64,000 nt of DNA. Source: Cornus controversa. Lineage: Eukaryota > Streptophyta > Magnoliopsida > Cornales > Cornaceae. The translations under genes and the position numbers were made by a program. The stretch covers positions 2,976,001 to 3,040,000 of the forward strand of contig CM048850.1 of the NCBI GenBank assembly GCA_026545225.1, in the 5' to 3' direction. Positions 23,144-34,990 of this stretch are shown here, in pieces. Position 1 is the first letter of the stretch. Each line of letters begins with the position of its first letter. The notes beneath the pieces are model-generated. The model had not been told where the DNA came from and did not search any database. It was given only the letters and a program-made list of their open reading frames with translations.

Positions 23144-23330
23144 ACTATTCACAGCATTTGTCAAAACTTCGATTCGACGTAATTTCTTCGTTTAAGATCG
23201 AAATTGAGTGTGGTTTTTTTTTAAATTGAGTATTTTTGGATTCTCTATCCAATAGTATAGGTATCTAGTTTAGATTCGAAAGACAGTAGGCTTTGAGGCT
23301 TGAAAGTGAGTTATTCTTGAAAGTGTGTCT

Positions 23331-24702
23331 TGATGTGGCTAAACTTGAATTAAATTGTAAGCTTATTTTTGCCCCTTTTATCAAAATATAATTTAACCAC
23401 TCGCAAGAGCACGAATCTTTGTAGATACGATTCTATATAGAGGGTATCGATCCCACGAGGGCTAGTCGTAATTGTCTTAATGAAAGATTAATTCCACTTT
23501 AATCCTAAAAATAAGATTTTGAATTTTGTTTATAAAACTATTGCATGAATGTAAAAATAATAAATTTAAAGAGTTAAAAGTTGGGAGAGAGAACTAGGGG
23601 TGGTTTCCACCACTAGCCATCCACATGTTCATAAGTGTAGCAAGCTTGGGATTCATAAATTAAATGTCTAACAATGTCATTAGGCTTGTGACCTCAATGA
23701 CATATCAAAAGATTAATGTGTGTGCAAACCTATCATAATCCATCTTCAACAAGCATAGCTCTTCAACCTAACTAATTACCCTACTCTCTAAGTGAACCTA
23801 AAACTAAATGCATCCAAACTACCTTATCTTGGCATGGTTTATACAAGCAAACACCACACATTCATTTAAACACCATTACCTAGCCATCATTTGCCCTTCT
23901 TGTGGAAGAAGCAAATGTTGTGCATTCACAAGATAGATTCTACTCTAAAACAAGAATAAAACCAAAATCAAATGAATATATATAAGAAATGTATAAGTGT
24001 ACATTGTCACTAGACTAAATAATCAACATTTAAGTACAAATTCCAAAATGCTACAAAAATGAACAAGTTTACATGGCTAGGGGCTTCAACCACACCCTAG
24101 TAGAGAAGTTAGTTGCTCATGGCAGCCTTGCACTCTTCCAATGATGGAGAAAATGAAGCTTCTTGGTCTAGTTCAGCTCCTTCTTCCCCTCTCCCGAATG
24201 TCTCTCCGTGTGTATGTCTGATGTGTATGAGAGATATGTGAGAATGGTTTCTTTGTGTGCTTTATGGCCTCTTTTTCAACCTTGGGGCCCACCATAAATA
24301 TATATATATATCAATATATATACCAACTATATCAAGAATGTCTCCAAATGTCTTGTTCAAGTCAGACAATCCCTCTAAGTCGTGCAAAAAGGGGGATTTT
24401 GTTGCAAATGGGAGAGCAGTTGAGCAAGTGGCTCTGTAGAATCTCGATCAATCGAAATCATGTCTCGATCAATCGAGATCTCGATTGATCGAGATCAACA
24501 TCTCGATTGATCGAGATGCCTTAGCTTTAATTCTGAACTTTGCTCTTCAGCTGCAAATGGCCTCAAACTTTGCTCCTTTTACTACAAGACCTGCAATACA
24601 TCAAAAATACAAAAATACCGTAAATGTATCTCGGTAAACGTAAAAATGGGACTAACATATGCAATAAAGAGGGTTCAAATACATAGTATTGAACACTTAT
24701 CA
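23331..24702 (-). repeat. 3' LTR of the Athila-like element
   Basis: 1372 bp. It contains a (TA)n tract near 24298-24322 and a cluster of four palindromes of the CTCGATCAATCGAG type (24452-24518). The other LTR has three such units, so the cluster changes in copy number within one element. Confidence 0.85.
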
Positions 24703-26650
24703 CACCCCCAAACTTTCACATTGCTAGTCCCTTAGCAATGCAATGCAACAAAAATGAATTTAACTAGCTTATACAAAAATTGAATCGTGCTCAGTCATCA
24801 ACTAGATAAAGGATGATTGTCCGTTTATGTCACATTTGGCAAATGCAACAAGTATTACAGAACTATGCGATCATTAGCAAAAATGGACTTTCACAAACTA
24901 CAAATAGACGACAGTCCCCACATAATGGCCAGTCCGAACAAACATACCAATTCCAACCCCAAAATCCTCTTTGAAAAGTGAGCATGCATTCTAACGCGTG
25001 GCTTTGTCATATTTGGAAAAAAATAAGAACAAATCTGTTTTTAAAAGAAAAACTCATTGAAACGGTTTGACACTACTGTCCATTACTGCAAAACATACAT
25101 GAATGCTCATGTACGGATGACCGTGCAATGCTTAGCTCTTTTTGCTTTCTTGTAAGCCCATGTAGCAGCATTGGGCCAATGACTCGTAAACCAATTGGTT
25201 TTAGGGCATTAGGTGAAGAAACACCCCTCGGACTTAATAACCGAGCTTACAAGGCGATGAGCTTAAACAAGCCACCCGCTTATTATTGCTCAACCTTGCA
25301 CACTTATACGCGAATACTCCATGCTTAATGAGGCATAGAGATCCGGTTTATTGAGTGAAAAGGCTTATTACATATATTTTATAAATTTTTTTTACAACAA
25401 CCGGAAGAACTTATTCTTTAAGTTGTTCAAATAAAAACAAAAATTTACAAAATTCTCCATCAGACTTATACCCCACAATTTAAAATGCATATGTGCGATT
25501 TTGTGCGGTTAAGGATAAATTTAGGGCAAGAACCGTACGTATTCATATGTGAACAAAAATGTGGACCGTTCTAACCTATTACATAGCTTACAAAAGCGCG
25601 GGTATTTACAATGTTAAAGTTCTTAATTACCTGCTGCATTTACCTCGGACATTTATTCGAATGATCTTCCTTTAAGAAGCAAGACATCATAGCAAGCATG
25701 CAAAAATATAAAAAAATTGCTCTACAATGACAATCAATACAAAGACTGAACATTGCATGCATATGTAAGTGGTATAGCATACCGCACCCCCAAACTTAGA
25801 CACAACATTGTCCTTAATGTTTGGACAAAAAGAACAAGGAAAGAATTTACCGGGACTGCAGAACGCGACAAAAATGGCATTCCAATACTGGCGGTCATCC
25901 TGCAAATAAGAAAAACCTACACGGAACACCACTGGATACCACGAGCATTAAATGGAACAAAAAGTAGATAAAAAGAACATGATAAAAGAATTATGTACAA
26001 ACAGACAAGGCCGAAATCACTGCACATCCAAGGCTTTGAACTGGTATTTCTCAATTGACTAAGAGGTCTATGCGATAAGATATTGACTATCCAGGCACGC
26101 TAACGTATAGCATGCAAAGGGGCTGCCTTTCTTTATTAACGCCATACTGCATTGAAGCAATCTCAACAGTATTGGGAATTGAAACCAGGCGGTAATAAAC
26201 GAAAATCATCAACTGAATCGCATATAACAATTAGGCAAGTGGTACTACATACATAGTCAAAGTATAGAGAGCAGAGATATTGGCATTAAGTAAAATTAAA
26301 GACATGAAATAAAACACATGTTATAAAGATAACTGTATTCCATATATGTGAACATGAGTTTCAGTACAAAGTGTACATGCAGCTGGAATACACAAAAACT
26401 AACATGGCTAACATGGCCTAGCAAAACGCAAAGAAAGAAAAATAATAGAAAGTAAAGCAGAAAGTACAAATAGATAGATCTACTCTAGGGCGGGTGGTGG
26501 TGGAGGTGGCTCGGTGGGTGGAGTAGAGGTGGAAGTGGAAGCTCTGCCGACAAACAGGAACTGCAGGTCCTGCCAGAAGGCCTGGAACTCATCTAGAATC
26601 GCTCTCTGACCCTGCGCCAGAGATGTAATGTCCGTCCTAATACCCGCCAG

Positions 26651-27598
26651 CTAACTCTGCGTCACATGGACATGCTCCGTAAAACCCTGCTGGAGCCGCT
26701 CAACGTCAGCTGCCAGGCAGGAGTAGCCAGTCGCCAGGATGTCATGCCGCTCTACGGCGATATCCATCTCATCATCCTCCAGCTCCTCATCAGATGCCTC
26801 ACCCTCTACAGGCGCACCCTCATCCATCTCCACTGGGGCATCCATGTTTACATCCTCTGGTGGATCACCTTGGTGGTCCTGTCGCTCCAAGTGTCGCCTC
26901 ACCCGCTCCCACTAAGTAGGCGTGTAGCGGGTGGGCGGTGCCAACTAGATGTCAGTATCACTGATCGGTATATTGGCATGGTTGAGGAATGCTGCGACCA
27001 GGAAAGGAAAGGAAAGCCGCCAACTCACTGCTCGCCTCATACTCTTGTTGACAAGGCCGTCCTAGATTTTGAACATCTGCCCCCATATCAGCGACGGGAC
27101 AGAAAACCAAGTGCCCGTGTGGAAAGCGTACAGGCAACGTAAAAGGTCGCCCCTGCGCTCTGCCACATGCTACAAAGGACACGCATTCTTGATGAGAACG
27201 GTGTCCAAGAACCATAATACACTCGGGTACATCGATTTGGACGTGCAATTGTGACTGGGTGTGGTAAACACCCCGCCACACATGTCCATCACGATAGAGA
27301 ACAGCGTTGTGTCTGTTGGAAACTCGGCCTTGTAGATCGGCCGTCCGTCATGGTCAACCATATCTGGAGGCTGCTGGTGAGGAATGTCGAGCATCTGTGC
27401 AATCCGGCTCGACATGATAGTGATCGTCGTGCCGCCTACAACCGTCTCCAATGTGTCCAGCTCGGTGCAGGAATAGGTCATGCGCTCATAAAAGACCTGC
27501 ACCAGGCGCTCGTGCACCACATCAGTGGGTGGCACACATAATCGGTCGAGGCGATGACGCCTGAGCTCTGCTATAGCCCACGAGCTGTCGGGACGCAT
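26651..27598 (-). pseudogene. ORF region in the env position of the Athila-like element
   Basis: Minus-strand open stretches between the integrase-like end and the 3' LTR. Readable parts include a block with RHRLDRLCVPPTDVVHERLV and a downstream acidic segment (EGEASDEELEDDEMD). Athila-class elements commonly carry an extra ORF here, described as env-like or as a putative plant transposon protein domain. I cannot assign a domain firmly. The region is a broken fossil. Plus-strand open frames over it are shadows. Confidence 0.5.
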
Positions 27599-28487
27599 CT
27601 CGTACTCTCTCAGCTTAAAACGCTGCTCGGGGTGGAACTTCCGTGTCCGGAAGGCTCACCCAGGTACATCTCTAACAGCACCGGGAGCATTCTTCACACG
27701 CTCCATCACCCGAAATAGTCTGCACTTATTCCAAAATTAAAGTAAATAAAAAAAAAATAAAATGAATACTAAACTAAGAATAAAAATTAAAAAGGAGGTT
27801 CTAGTCCATGGTGCCGACATATGCTTTCTAAGATACGCTCGAATCGACTCGATTATGTCTACTTGGAATCAAAAACATGCCAATCGTGAAATGCACGGGA
27901 GGTATAATATAGATTCGAGAGCAAAAATGACCCATATGAATATGTCTCTCATCTCGCTCTCAACGAAGCAGCATAAGCGGATGCAACTGAAACGATGGGG
28001 TCGCGGTTGCAAACCATATATCAAGCATTCGAAACAAAAATAATGCAACATCTCACCCATACATGCACTCCTACCCACCGAAACCTGCAAGATCCCATTA
28101 TGACCATAACGAATGCAAACCACTCCAACCCAATATCATCTGTCTATGCTTATTACGCCAAAAAATTAACAAAAATGGGGGCAAAGTAAGCAAAATATAG
28201 CCATGCATCACTTACCTCAAGGTGAAGATGATGATCGGTGCAAGAAGATGAAGTCCCAACACGCAACCACGAAGAGACGAACGTGCGCGTATACGCGGAG
28301 AGCTTGGACTACAGCGAACGACGGTGGATGGTCAGGAATGATCAAATAATGGTTGGACGGCACTTGGGGAAGCTTTGGATCTCTCGGCGAAGAGGAGGAA
28401 GTCGGATGGTCTTGGGAAGAATTGTGGAAATGAGAGGGAGCCCAAAGGTTCGAATAAATAAGTGGCTCACGTGCAGGCATCGTGTCA

Positions 28488-28750
28488 ATCTCGATTGATC
28501 GAGATGTACATCTCGATCAATCGAGATTCTGACTTCGATCAATCGAGATCAAGTCTCGATCAATCGAAATCCTTGCTTCGATCAATCGAAATATCGATTG
28601 ATCAAGGACCTATCGAAGTAAACCACCTCTTGGGACTTTGATCTTTGCAAAAGGCTCCAACATCTCTGCATTATTTCGATCGATCAAGACCAAGATCTCG
28701 ATCAATCAAAATCTCGATTGATCGAGATCTTTGCTTCGATCAATCGAAAT
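28488..28750 (-). repeat. Palindrome cluster, CTCGATCAATCGAG version, inside the Athila-like element
   Basis: About ten copies of a motif close to CTCGATCAATCGAGAT in both orientations, spaced roughly 20 bp with a gap around 28610-28670. The same motif occurs in both LTRs of this element (24452-24518 and 33100-33158) but not in the surrounding non-coding LTR families, which have their own palindromes. Confidence 0.8.
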
Positions 28751-28920
28751 GCTCAAAAAACAGTCAGCTTGGTTATACTTCATGGACTTGGACTTATGGG
28801 ACTTAGATACAAAATTTCTTAGATACAAAATTTACTTTGGATTAGAGGGACATCATGGAAGTATGATAGCTACCATGGTCGCGCCACCTTACACGTCTAT
28901 GGCATGACGTCAGAATCGGT

Positions 28921-29907
28921 TCACGAGTCAAAATACACGGGATCCGTCAAAGTGACGACATCCACGTACTCCGTGGTAATTTGGTCATCCACGCACAATT
29001 TTAAACGCTGCCCGTTCACTTTGAACAACGATCCGTCTTTCAAGTCCTTCAATTCCACCACCCCGTGGGGAGCAACAGAATTAACCAAAAATGGACCATC
29101 CCAACGGGAGTGAAGTTTTTTGGGAAACAAATGGAGGCGTGAGTTGTACAACCATACTTTTTGGCCCGGAGAAAATGTTTTGACTTGAATATTGCGATCA
29201 TGAAAGTCTTCCACTACATCAACACAAAAGCATTCACTTTCGTCATCAGATGTGTGGTGAGAAGCATTAAAGATGTTCAAATGGACTTTCATATTCCCGA
29301 AAGAGATGTCCATTACTCCGGTACTGCAATTAACGCAAGCGTTTGCCGTAGCCAAAAATGGATGACCTAGAATGATAGGAATATGTCTATTTGGATTTTG
29401 GACCGATTCCGTGTCAAGGACTATGAAGTCCACCGGAAAGTAAAATTTGTCCACTTGAATTATCACATCCTCAATGATGCCACGTGGTTGCTTCACCGAG
29501 CGGTCGGCAAGTTGCAACACAACTGTGGTAGGCTTAAGTTCCCCCAAACCTAATTATTGGTAAACTGAGAATGGAAGCAAACTGACACTAGCCCTTAAAT
29601 CAAGAAGTGCCTCTTCAAAAGCTTGATTTTCGATGGTGCATGAAATGGTTGGAGCACCCAGATCTTTGAATTTAGGAGGGGCTTGGTGTTGGAAAATGGA
29701 GCTTATGTGCTCAGTTAGGAGGACTTTCTTAGGAACATTGTTCCTAGATTTGCGCTTTTGAGTGCACAAGTCCTTCAATAATTTAGCATAGGAGGGAATT
29801 TTCTGGATTGCATCAAGGAGAGGGAGATTAATCTTTACTTGTTTGAAGATCTCCATCACGTCTTGAATTTTCTCTCCTTGCTTCCCAAAATGAGAAGGTT
29901 CCTTCAA
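28921..29907 (-). pseudogene. Protease-like and integrase C-terminal-like remains
   Basis: The upstream part (29554-29907) ends in a block like the retropepsin active-site segment of Athila elements (SLLPFSVY). The downstream part (28921-29547) contains FPVDFIVLD and [19 protein letters not shown], typical of the protease C-terminal half. It then has [13 protein letters not shown] and SRWDGPFLV, typical of the C-terminal tail of gypsy integrases. The catalytic core regions of pol were not recognised. Fossil. Confidence 0.75.
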
Positions 29908-30286
29908 TCTTTAAGGAAAAGGAACCGGAGGTTCAAAAGAGGTGTCAAGATTTGGACTAGATGACGACACAACTTCACTTGCCTTTTGGATTTTGTGGGA
30001 TTTTGGTCACATTTGGATTTAAAGGAAACACTTTTGGATTTAATTGGGATTCTTTTGGATTTTTGGATTGCTCATTGAATTCCTTTTTTTCTTTTTCTTC
30101 CCCAACCTTGGAATTTATGATTTTACCACTCCTTAAGGTGGTGATTGATTGAACTTGCTTCGGAGGAGCATTACAAGATGAAGATGATGGATCCTCAATC
30201 ACATGAACACCCTTAGGATTCGCCACCGGTTGACTTGGCAACTTACCTTCCTCTGTTCTATTCAAGGCATTAGCTAGTTACCTGAT

Positions 30287-31696
30287 TTAAGCTTCTAACC
30301 TAGCCATAGATTGAACATTAGCTTCAAGCTTAGAGATTGATTGAGAGTGGGTTTGCAACAAGCGAGTATTGGCCTCAAGATTGCTTATCACTATTTCCTC
30401 AAAGCTTTGACTTCTCGGAGGAGGTGGTGGTTGTTGGTAGTTGGATCTTTGATGGTAAGGTTGAGGATTTGGCCTATATTGAGGCTGTTGAGGTTGAGAA
30501 TTAAAGGAATTTTGCCCTTGAAAAGAGGGACTTGATTCTTGAGGTTTCCATGAAAAAGCCAGATGATTCTTGTAACCAAGATTGTAGGTATTTGAATATG
30601 GATCATTCATCTCTTTAGAGTACAAGGCATTCGCTTGCTCTTAAGCATAATCGGGAGATTGACCGGCAATAGGACAATCTCGCACATAATGTGAAGTGCT
30701 ATAGCAAAACGAACACCCTTCCTAATTTTGAACAGGTTGGCTTGGAGTAGGTAGCCCATTTTTCATGATTTGGTCCATTTTTCGGGTTAAGGCTTCTACT
30801 TGCATGGCAACCTCATCTACCCTTGAAATCTCATGCACTCTTCTACAAGGTTGGGTGGATTTCCCTTTTCTAGTGGAGGAGCGTTGAGCTGAATTATTGC
30901 TTAGGGTTTGAAAAAGTTTCCATGCATCATCGGGGCTTTTCAAAAGGTATCCACCTCCACAAGCAGAATCTATCATTTGCCTATGTTGCTCACTCACCCC
31001 ATTATAAAAACTTTGCACTAGCTGCCATTTTTGGACAGCATGATGCAGACAAGATTTAAGAAGATCTTTTAATCTCTCCCACGTCTCATGAAATTGTTCT
31101 TGATCAATTTGGGTGAATCCAGTGATTGCTCGTCGAATATCACTTGTCTTTCCCATTGGGAAGTATTTTTTTAAGAACTCAATTTGCATCTCCGCCCAAG
31201 AATGGATTGAGTTAGGTTCTAGGAAATTGAACCAACTTCTAGTTTTATCTTTTAGGGAGAATGGAAACATACGCAGCTTTAGATCATCCTTCGTAAAGTG
31301 TGGTACACGAATGGTGGAACACACAGAAAGGAAGTAATCTAAATGCCGGTATGGATCTTCATTTAGGAGACCATGGAAGCTATTAAGAAGATTGATGGTG
31401 GAGGACTTTATTTCGAATTGATTTGCCACTACATCGGGAAATTGAATACATGAAGGTACTTCAAATGTAGTTGGAAGGTAAAAGTCTATAAGCAACTCTC
31501 CTTGAGGAGGAGGAGGTGGAGGTTGTTGTTCATGATTAAAAGGAGGTAGTCCGGGAAGTTGTCTCTCATTTGGTTCCATGTTTTCAGTCCTAGGCAATAT
31601 AGGGTCCCTAGAGGTTCCTCTACGTTGTCTAAGTGTTCTTTCAAGTTCAATATTACACGGAAGCAAAGGCAGTGACAATGACCGTCTACCTAGCAT
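30287..31696 (-). pseudogene. gag region of the Athila-like element
   Basis: The longest open stretch (30722-31696, 324 codons) has the retrotransposon gag core: NEDPYRHLDYFLSVCSTIR, LKDKTRSWFNFLEP and SWAEMQIEFLKKYFP, with MFPFSL and QIDQEQFHETWERLKDLLK. This arrangement is usual for Athila/Tat gag. Downstream (30287-30625) is a Q/P-rich segment. The 5' LTR and primer site lie about 300 bp upstream. The region as a whole is broken. Confidence 0.85.
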
Positions 31697-31985
31697 GCAT
31701 TAATAATCAAACAACACGTCAATATGCAAAATACACAATAATATATACAAAAAAAAAGAATTCACTCAAACCCATTAATTTTAGACTTTATACTCACAAA
31801 GGGTTCCAACTTTGATCCTTCAAGATGCCCGCTATGTGGTATACCTAAAATCAGGCAATTTGAGAGATAAGAACAAAATATATACAAAAAAGAATGAAAG
31901 AATTTCTAGCCTAAGAATTAAACCAGATTTAATCTTTCAATGGTGACTGTTAAAACCGTAGTCCCCGGCAATGGCGCCAAAATTT

Positions 31986-33341
31986 TGATGTGGCTAAACT
32001 TGAATTAAATTGTAAGCTTATTTTTGCCCCTTTTATGAAAATATAATTTAACCACTCATAAGAGCACGAATCTTTGTAGATACGGTTCTATATAGAGGGT
32101 ATCGATCCCACGGGGACTAGTCGTAATTGTCTTAAAGAAAGATTAATTCCACTTTAATCCTAAAAATAAGGTTTTAAGTTTTGTTTATAAAACTATTGCA
32201 TGAATGTAAAAATAATAAATTTAAAGAGTTAAAAGTTGGGAGAGAGAACTAGGGGTGGTTTCCACCACTAGCCATCCACATGTTCATAAGTGTAGCAAGC
32301 TTGGGATTCATAAATTAAATGTCTAACAATGTTATTAGGCTTGTGACCTCAATGACATATCAAAAGATTAATGTGTGTGCAAACCTATCATAATCTATCT
32401 TCAACAAGCATAGCTCTTCAACCTAACTAATTACCCTACTCTCTAAGTGAACCTAAAACTAAATGCATCCAAACCACCTTATCTTGGCATAGTTTATACA
32501 AGCAAATACCACACATTCATTTAAACACCATTACCTAGCCATCATTTGCCCTTTTTGTGGAAGAAGCAAATGTTGTGCATTCACAAGATAGATTCTACTA
32601 TAAGACAAGAATAAAACCAAAATCAAATGAATATATATAAGAAATGTATAAGTGTACATTGTCACTAGACTAAATAATCAACATTTAAGTACAAATCGCA
32701 AAATACTACAAAAATGAACAAGTTTACATGGCTAGGGGCTTCAACCACACCCTAGTAGAGAAGTTAGTTGCTCATGGCAGCCTTGCACTCTTCCATTGAT
32801 GGAGAAAATGAAGTTTCTTGGTCTGGTTCAGCTCCTTCTTCCCCTCTCCCGAATGTCTCTCTGTGTGTATGTCTGATGTGTATGAGAGATATGTGAGAAT
32901 GGCTTCTTTGTGTGCTTTATGGCCTTTTTTTCAACCTTGGGGCCCACCATAAATATATATATATCAATATATATACCAACTATATCAAGAATGACTCCAA
33001 ATGTCTTGTTCAAGTCAGACAATCCCTCTAAGTCATGCAAAAAGGGGAATTTTGTTGCAAGTGGGAGAGTAGGTGAGCAAGTGGGCAAGTGGCTCTGTAG
33101 AATCTCGATCAATCGAAATCATGTCTCGATCAATCGAGATCTCGATTGATCGAGATGCCTTAGCTTTAATTCTGAACTTTGCTCTTTAGCTGCAAATGGC
33201 CTCAAACTTTGCTTCTTTTACTACAAGACCTGCAATACATCAAAAATACAAAAACACCGTAAACGTATCTCGATAAACGTAAAAATGGGACTAACATATG
33301 CAATAAAGAGGGTTCAAATTTATAGTATTGAACACTTATCA
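31986..33341 (-). repeat. 5' LTR of the Athila-like element
   Basis: 1356 bp, matching 23331-24702. It carries three palindromes of the CTCGATCAATCGAG type (33100-33158) instead of four. A short (TA)n near 32952 may contribute to its promoter. Confidence 0.85.
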
Positions 33342-33839
33342 TGGGCAAATAAATTTTCACTAAGGTGTATGATTCGATATAGGGCCCATGGGGATTGGTT
33401 AAGGTGGAGTTGTGTGCATTTTTATGCAAGAATTGAGTTAAGCTTCCCCGGTGAATGAGGATAATGAGGGTCTATTGGGCTAAATAGACAGTTTAACCTC
33501 TGGTTCTCCAGGAGTTAGAAATCGGGGCGTTATAACATGGTATCAAATCTCGATACTATTGCATGAGTGTGGTTGAGATCGTTCACGGGGTTGAGTGAAT
33601 GGGTTCACACTCAGGATTCGGGACTGGTCTGGGGGAGTCCCTATCACGCCCCGGAACCCGAACCGCCGGGACTCCCCCGGACCGACTCGAATCCCGAGTG
33701 TGAACCCGTGATATTACCCTCACGCTATAACCATCACTTGATCATACAATCTCAATTTCCTATTATTTTCACAAAAATTGGGCATGACCCATTCTAATAA
33801 ATCAAATCCTGGTATGATATACCTGCTTTAAATTCAAAT

Positions 33840-33912
33840 GGACACTTATGGGCACGTGTCCCCCCAGCAATCACATTTAAAAATCAAAATGGACACTTCT
33901 GGGCACGTGTCC
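33840..33912 (-). promoter_or_regulatory. Two GGACAC/GTGTCC hairpins with G-box cores
   Basis: GGACAC..GTGTCC stems at 33840-33845/33856-33861 and 33891-33896/33907-33912, both containing CACGTG followed by TCC. CACGTGTC is the form of G-box/ABRE bound by plant bZIP factors. The young element has the same pair at 44018-44039 and 44070-44091, where only the first keeps CACGTG. A regulatory role is inferred. Confidence 0.5.
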
Positions 33913-34681
33913 CCCCAGCATTCCTACAACATGAATATTGCAATTGAAATAATAACTCAGTCCCTGAATGTCCGTCTCATATACATACATCAAGTGAATA
34001 AAATACAACTGGAATAAAATACCCAACATAAATATCTAATACATTTAATCCCAATGTAAAGAAAATCTATCCAACATCCTAGACATACATCAGATTTTAA
34101 GGAATCTAGACACTACCTCTGCAACCGGTGCTGTCAGTCCCCTAACTGACTCCACAATCAGCAATACCTGCAAAACCTGGGAGGGGTGAGCTCAAAGGCC
34201 CAACAAGGTATGTCAAACCATACTATCACCGCTGCAGCAGGTCGATCCTCACATATTCTTAAAAATATACATGCACTTAAATATATCACAATATTTAAGA
34301 CTGTGCTCCTCCTAGCATGCGTGAACCAACAACGTAAATGGCTAATCTAGCACATATGAACATACAAAATTCACTACACATGATTTATGAAAATCATTTA
34401 CAGCATGCTCACAAGCAATAAAAGTCCAACGTCAATATGTATAGAAAGCATATATGATTTAGAGCATTTACATAAATAATGTAAATTAAATACCACATCA
34501 CCTACTCAACAAGTAGCAAATCTCAAATGCAATGTACATGCATTTAAACAGTAAAACATGCTTAACAGATGACCACCTAAGCATAAGATGTAACTCTCCA
34601 TCTCTTAGCTTCACCCGATACCCCAAACATGATTTTGACCAACCATATGACTGAGGCACTTCCCACACTATTGCGGAATCC

Positions 34682-34990
34682 ATCACAAGTATTCTCTACT
34701 CTAAGGTGAATGAACCACTGCAGAATCCGCCACCGAGTATTCTCTACTCCGAGGTGATCGAATCGCTTTAAAATCTGTCACCGAGTATTCTATACTCCGA
34801 GGTGATTAGATCATTTTCGAATTCGACACCGAGTATTCTCTACTCCAAGGTGATCGAACCATCACCGAGTATTCTCTACTCTGAGGTGATTAGATAATTT
34901 TAGAATTTATCACCGAGTATTTTCTATTCCGAGGTGACCTAACCACTCTAACACCCTCACCGAGTATTGACCAACTCTAGGCAATTCGAC
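34682..34990 (-). repeat. Tandem hairpin array, type 1, in the 3951-bp solo LTR
   Basis: Seven units with GAGTA, loop TTCTC, TACTC, and CACC/GGTG arms. The flanking pairs vary between units (for example ATCACC/GGTGAT). In LTR-sense orientation this equals the arrays of LTR-A, B and D. Confidence 0.85.

Larger units (their letters stand above)
23331..33341 (-). mobile_element. Athila-like Ty3/gypsy element (broken, non-autonomous)
   Basis: Terminal repeats TGATGTGG..ACTTATCA lie at 23331-24702 (3' LTR) and 31986-33341 (5' LTR), differing by a few percent. Next to the 5' LTR on the minus strand is GGCGCCATTGCCGGGGA (about 31962-31978), the Athila-class primer site matching tRNA-Asp. Next to the 3' LTR is an AAGTTTGGGGGTG purine tract. 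Parts seen in order are gag, a protease-like region, an integrase C-terminal-like region and an env-position ORF region. I recognise no reverse transcriptase or integrase core. The flanks TGTCT and TGGGC are at best a decayed duplication. It sits inside LTR-D, whose sequence resumes after it. Clearly broken, moderately old. Confidence 0.85.

Noticed and set aside
26666-27142. 158-codon plus-strand open frame
   Set aside because: Shadow of the minus-strand ORF region in the env position of the Athila-like element.
23326-33346. TGTCT/TGGGC as the target duplication of the Athila-like element
   Set aside because: Only two of five bases match, so it is mentioned as possible decay but not counted as evidence.
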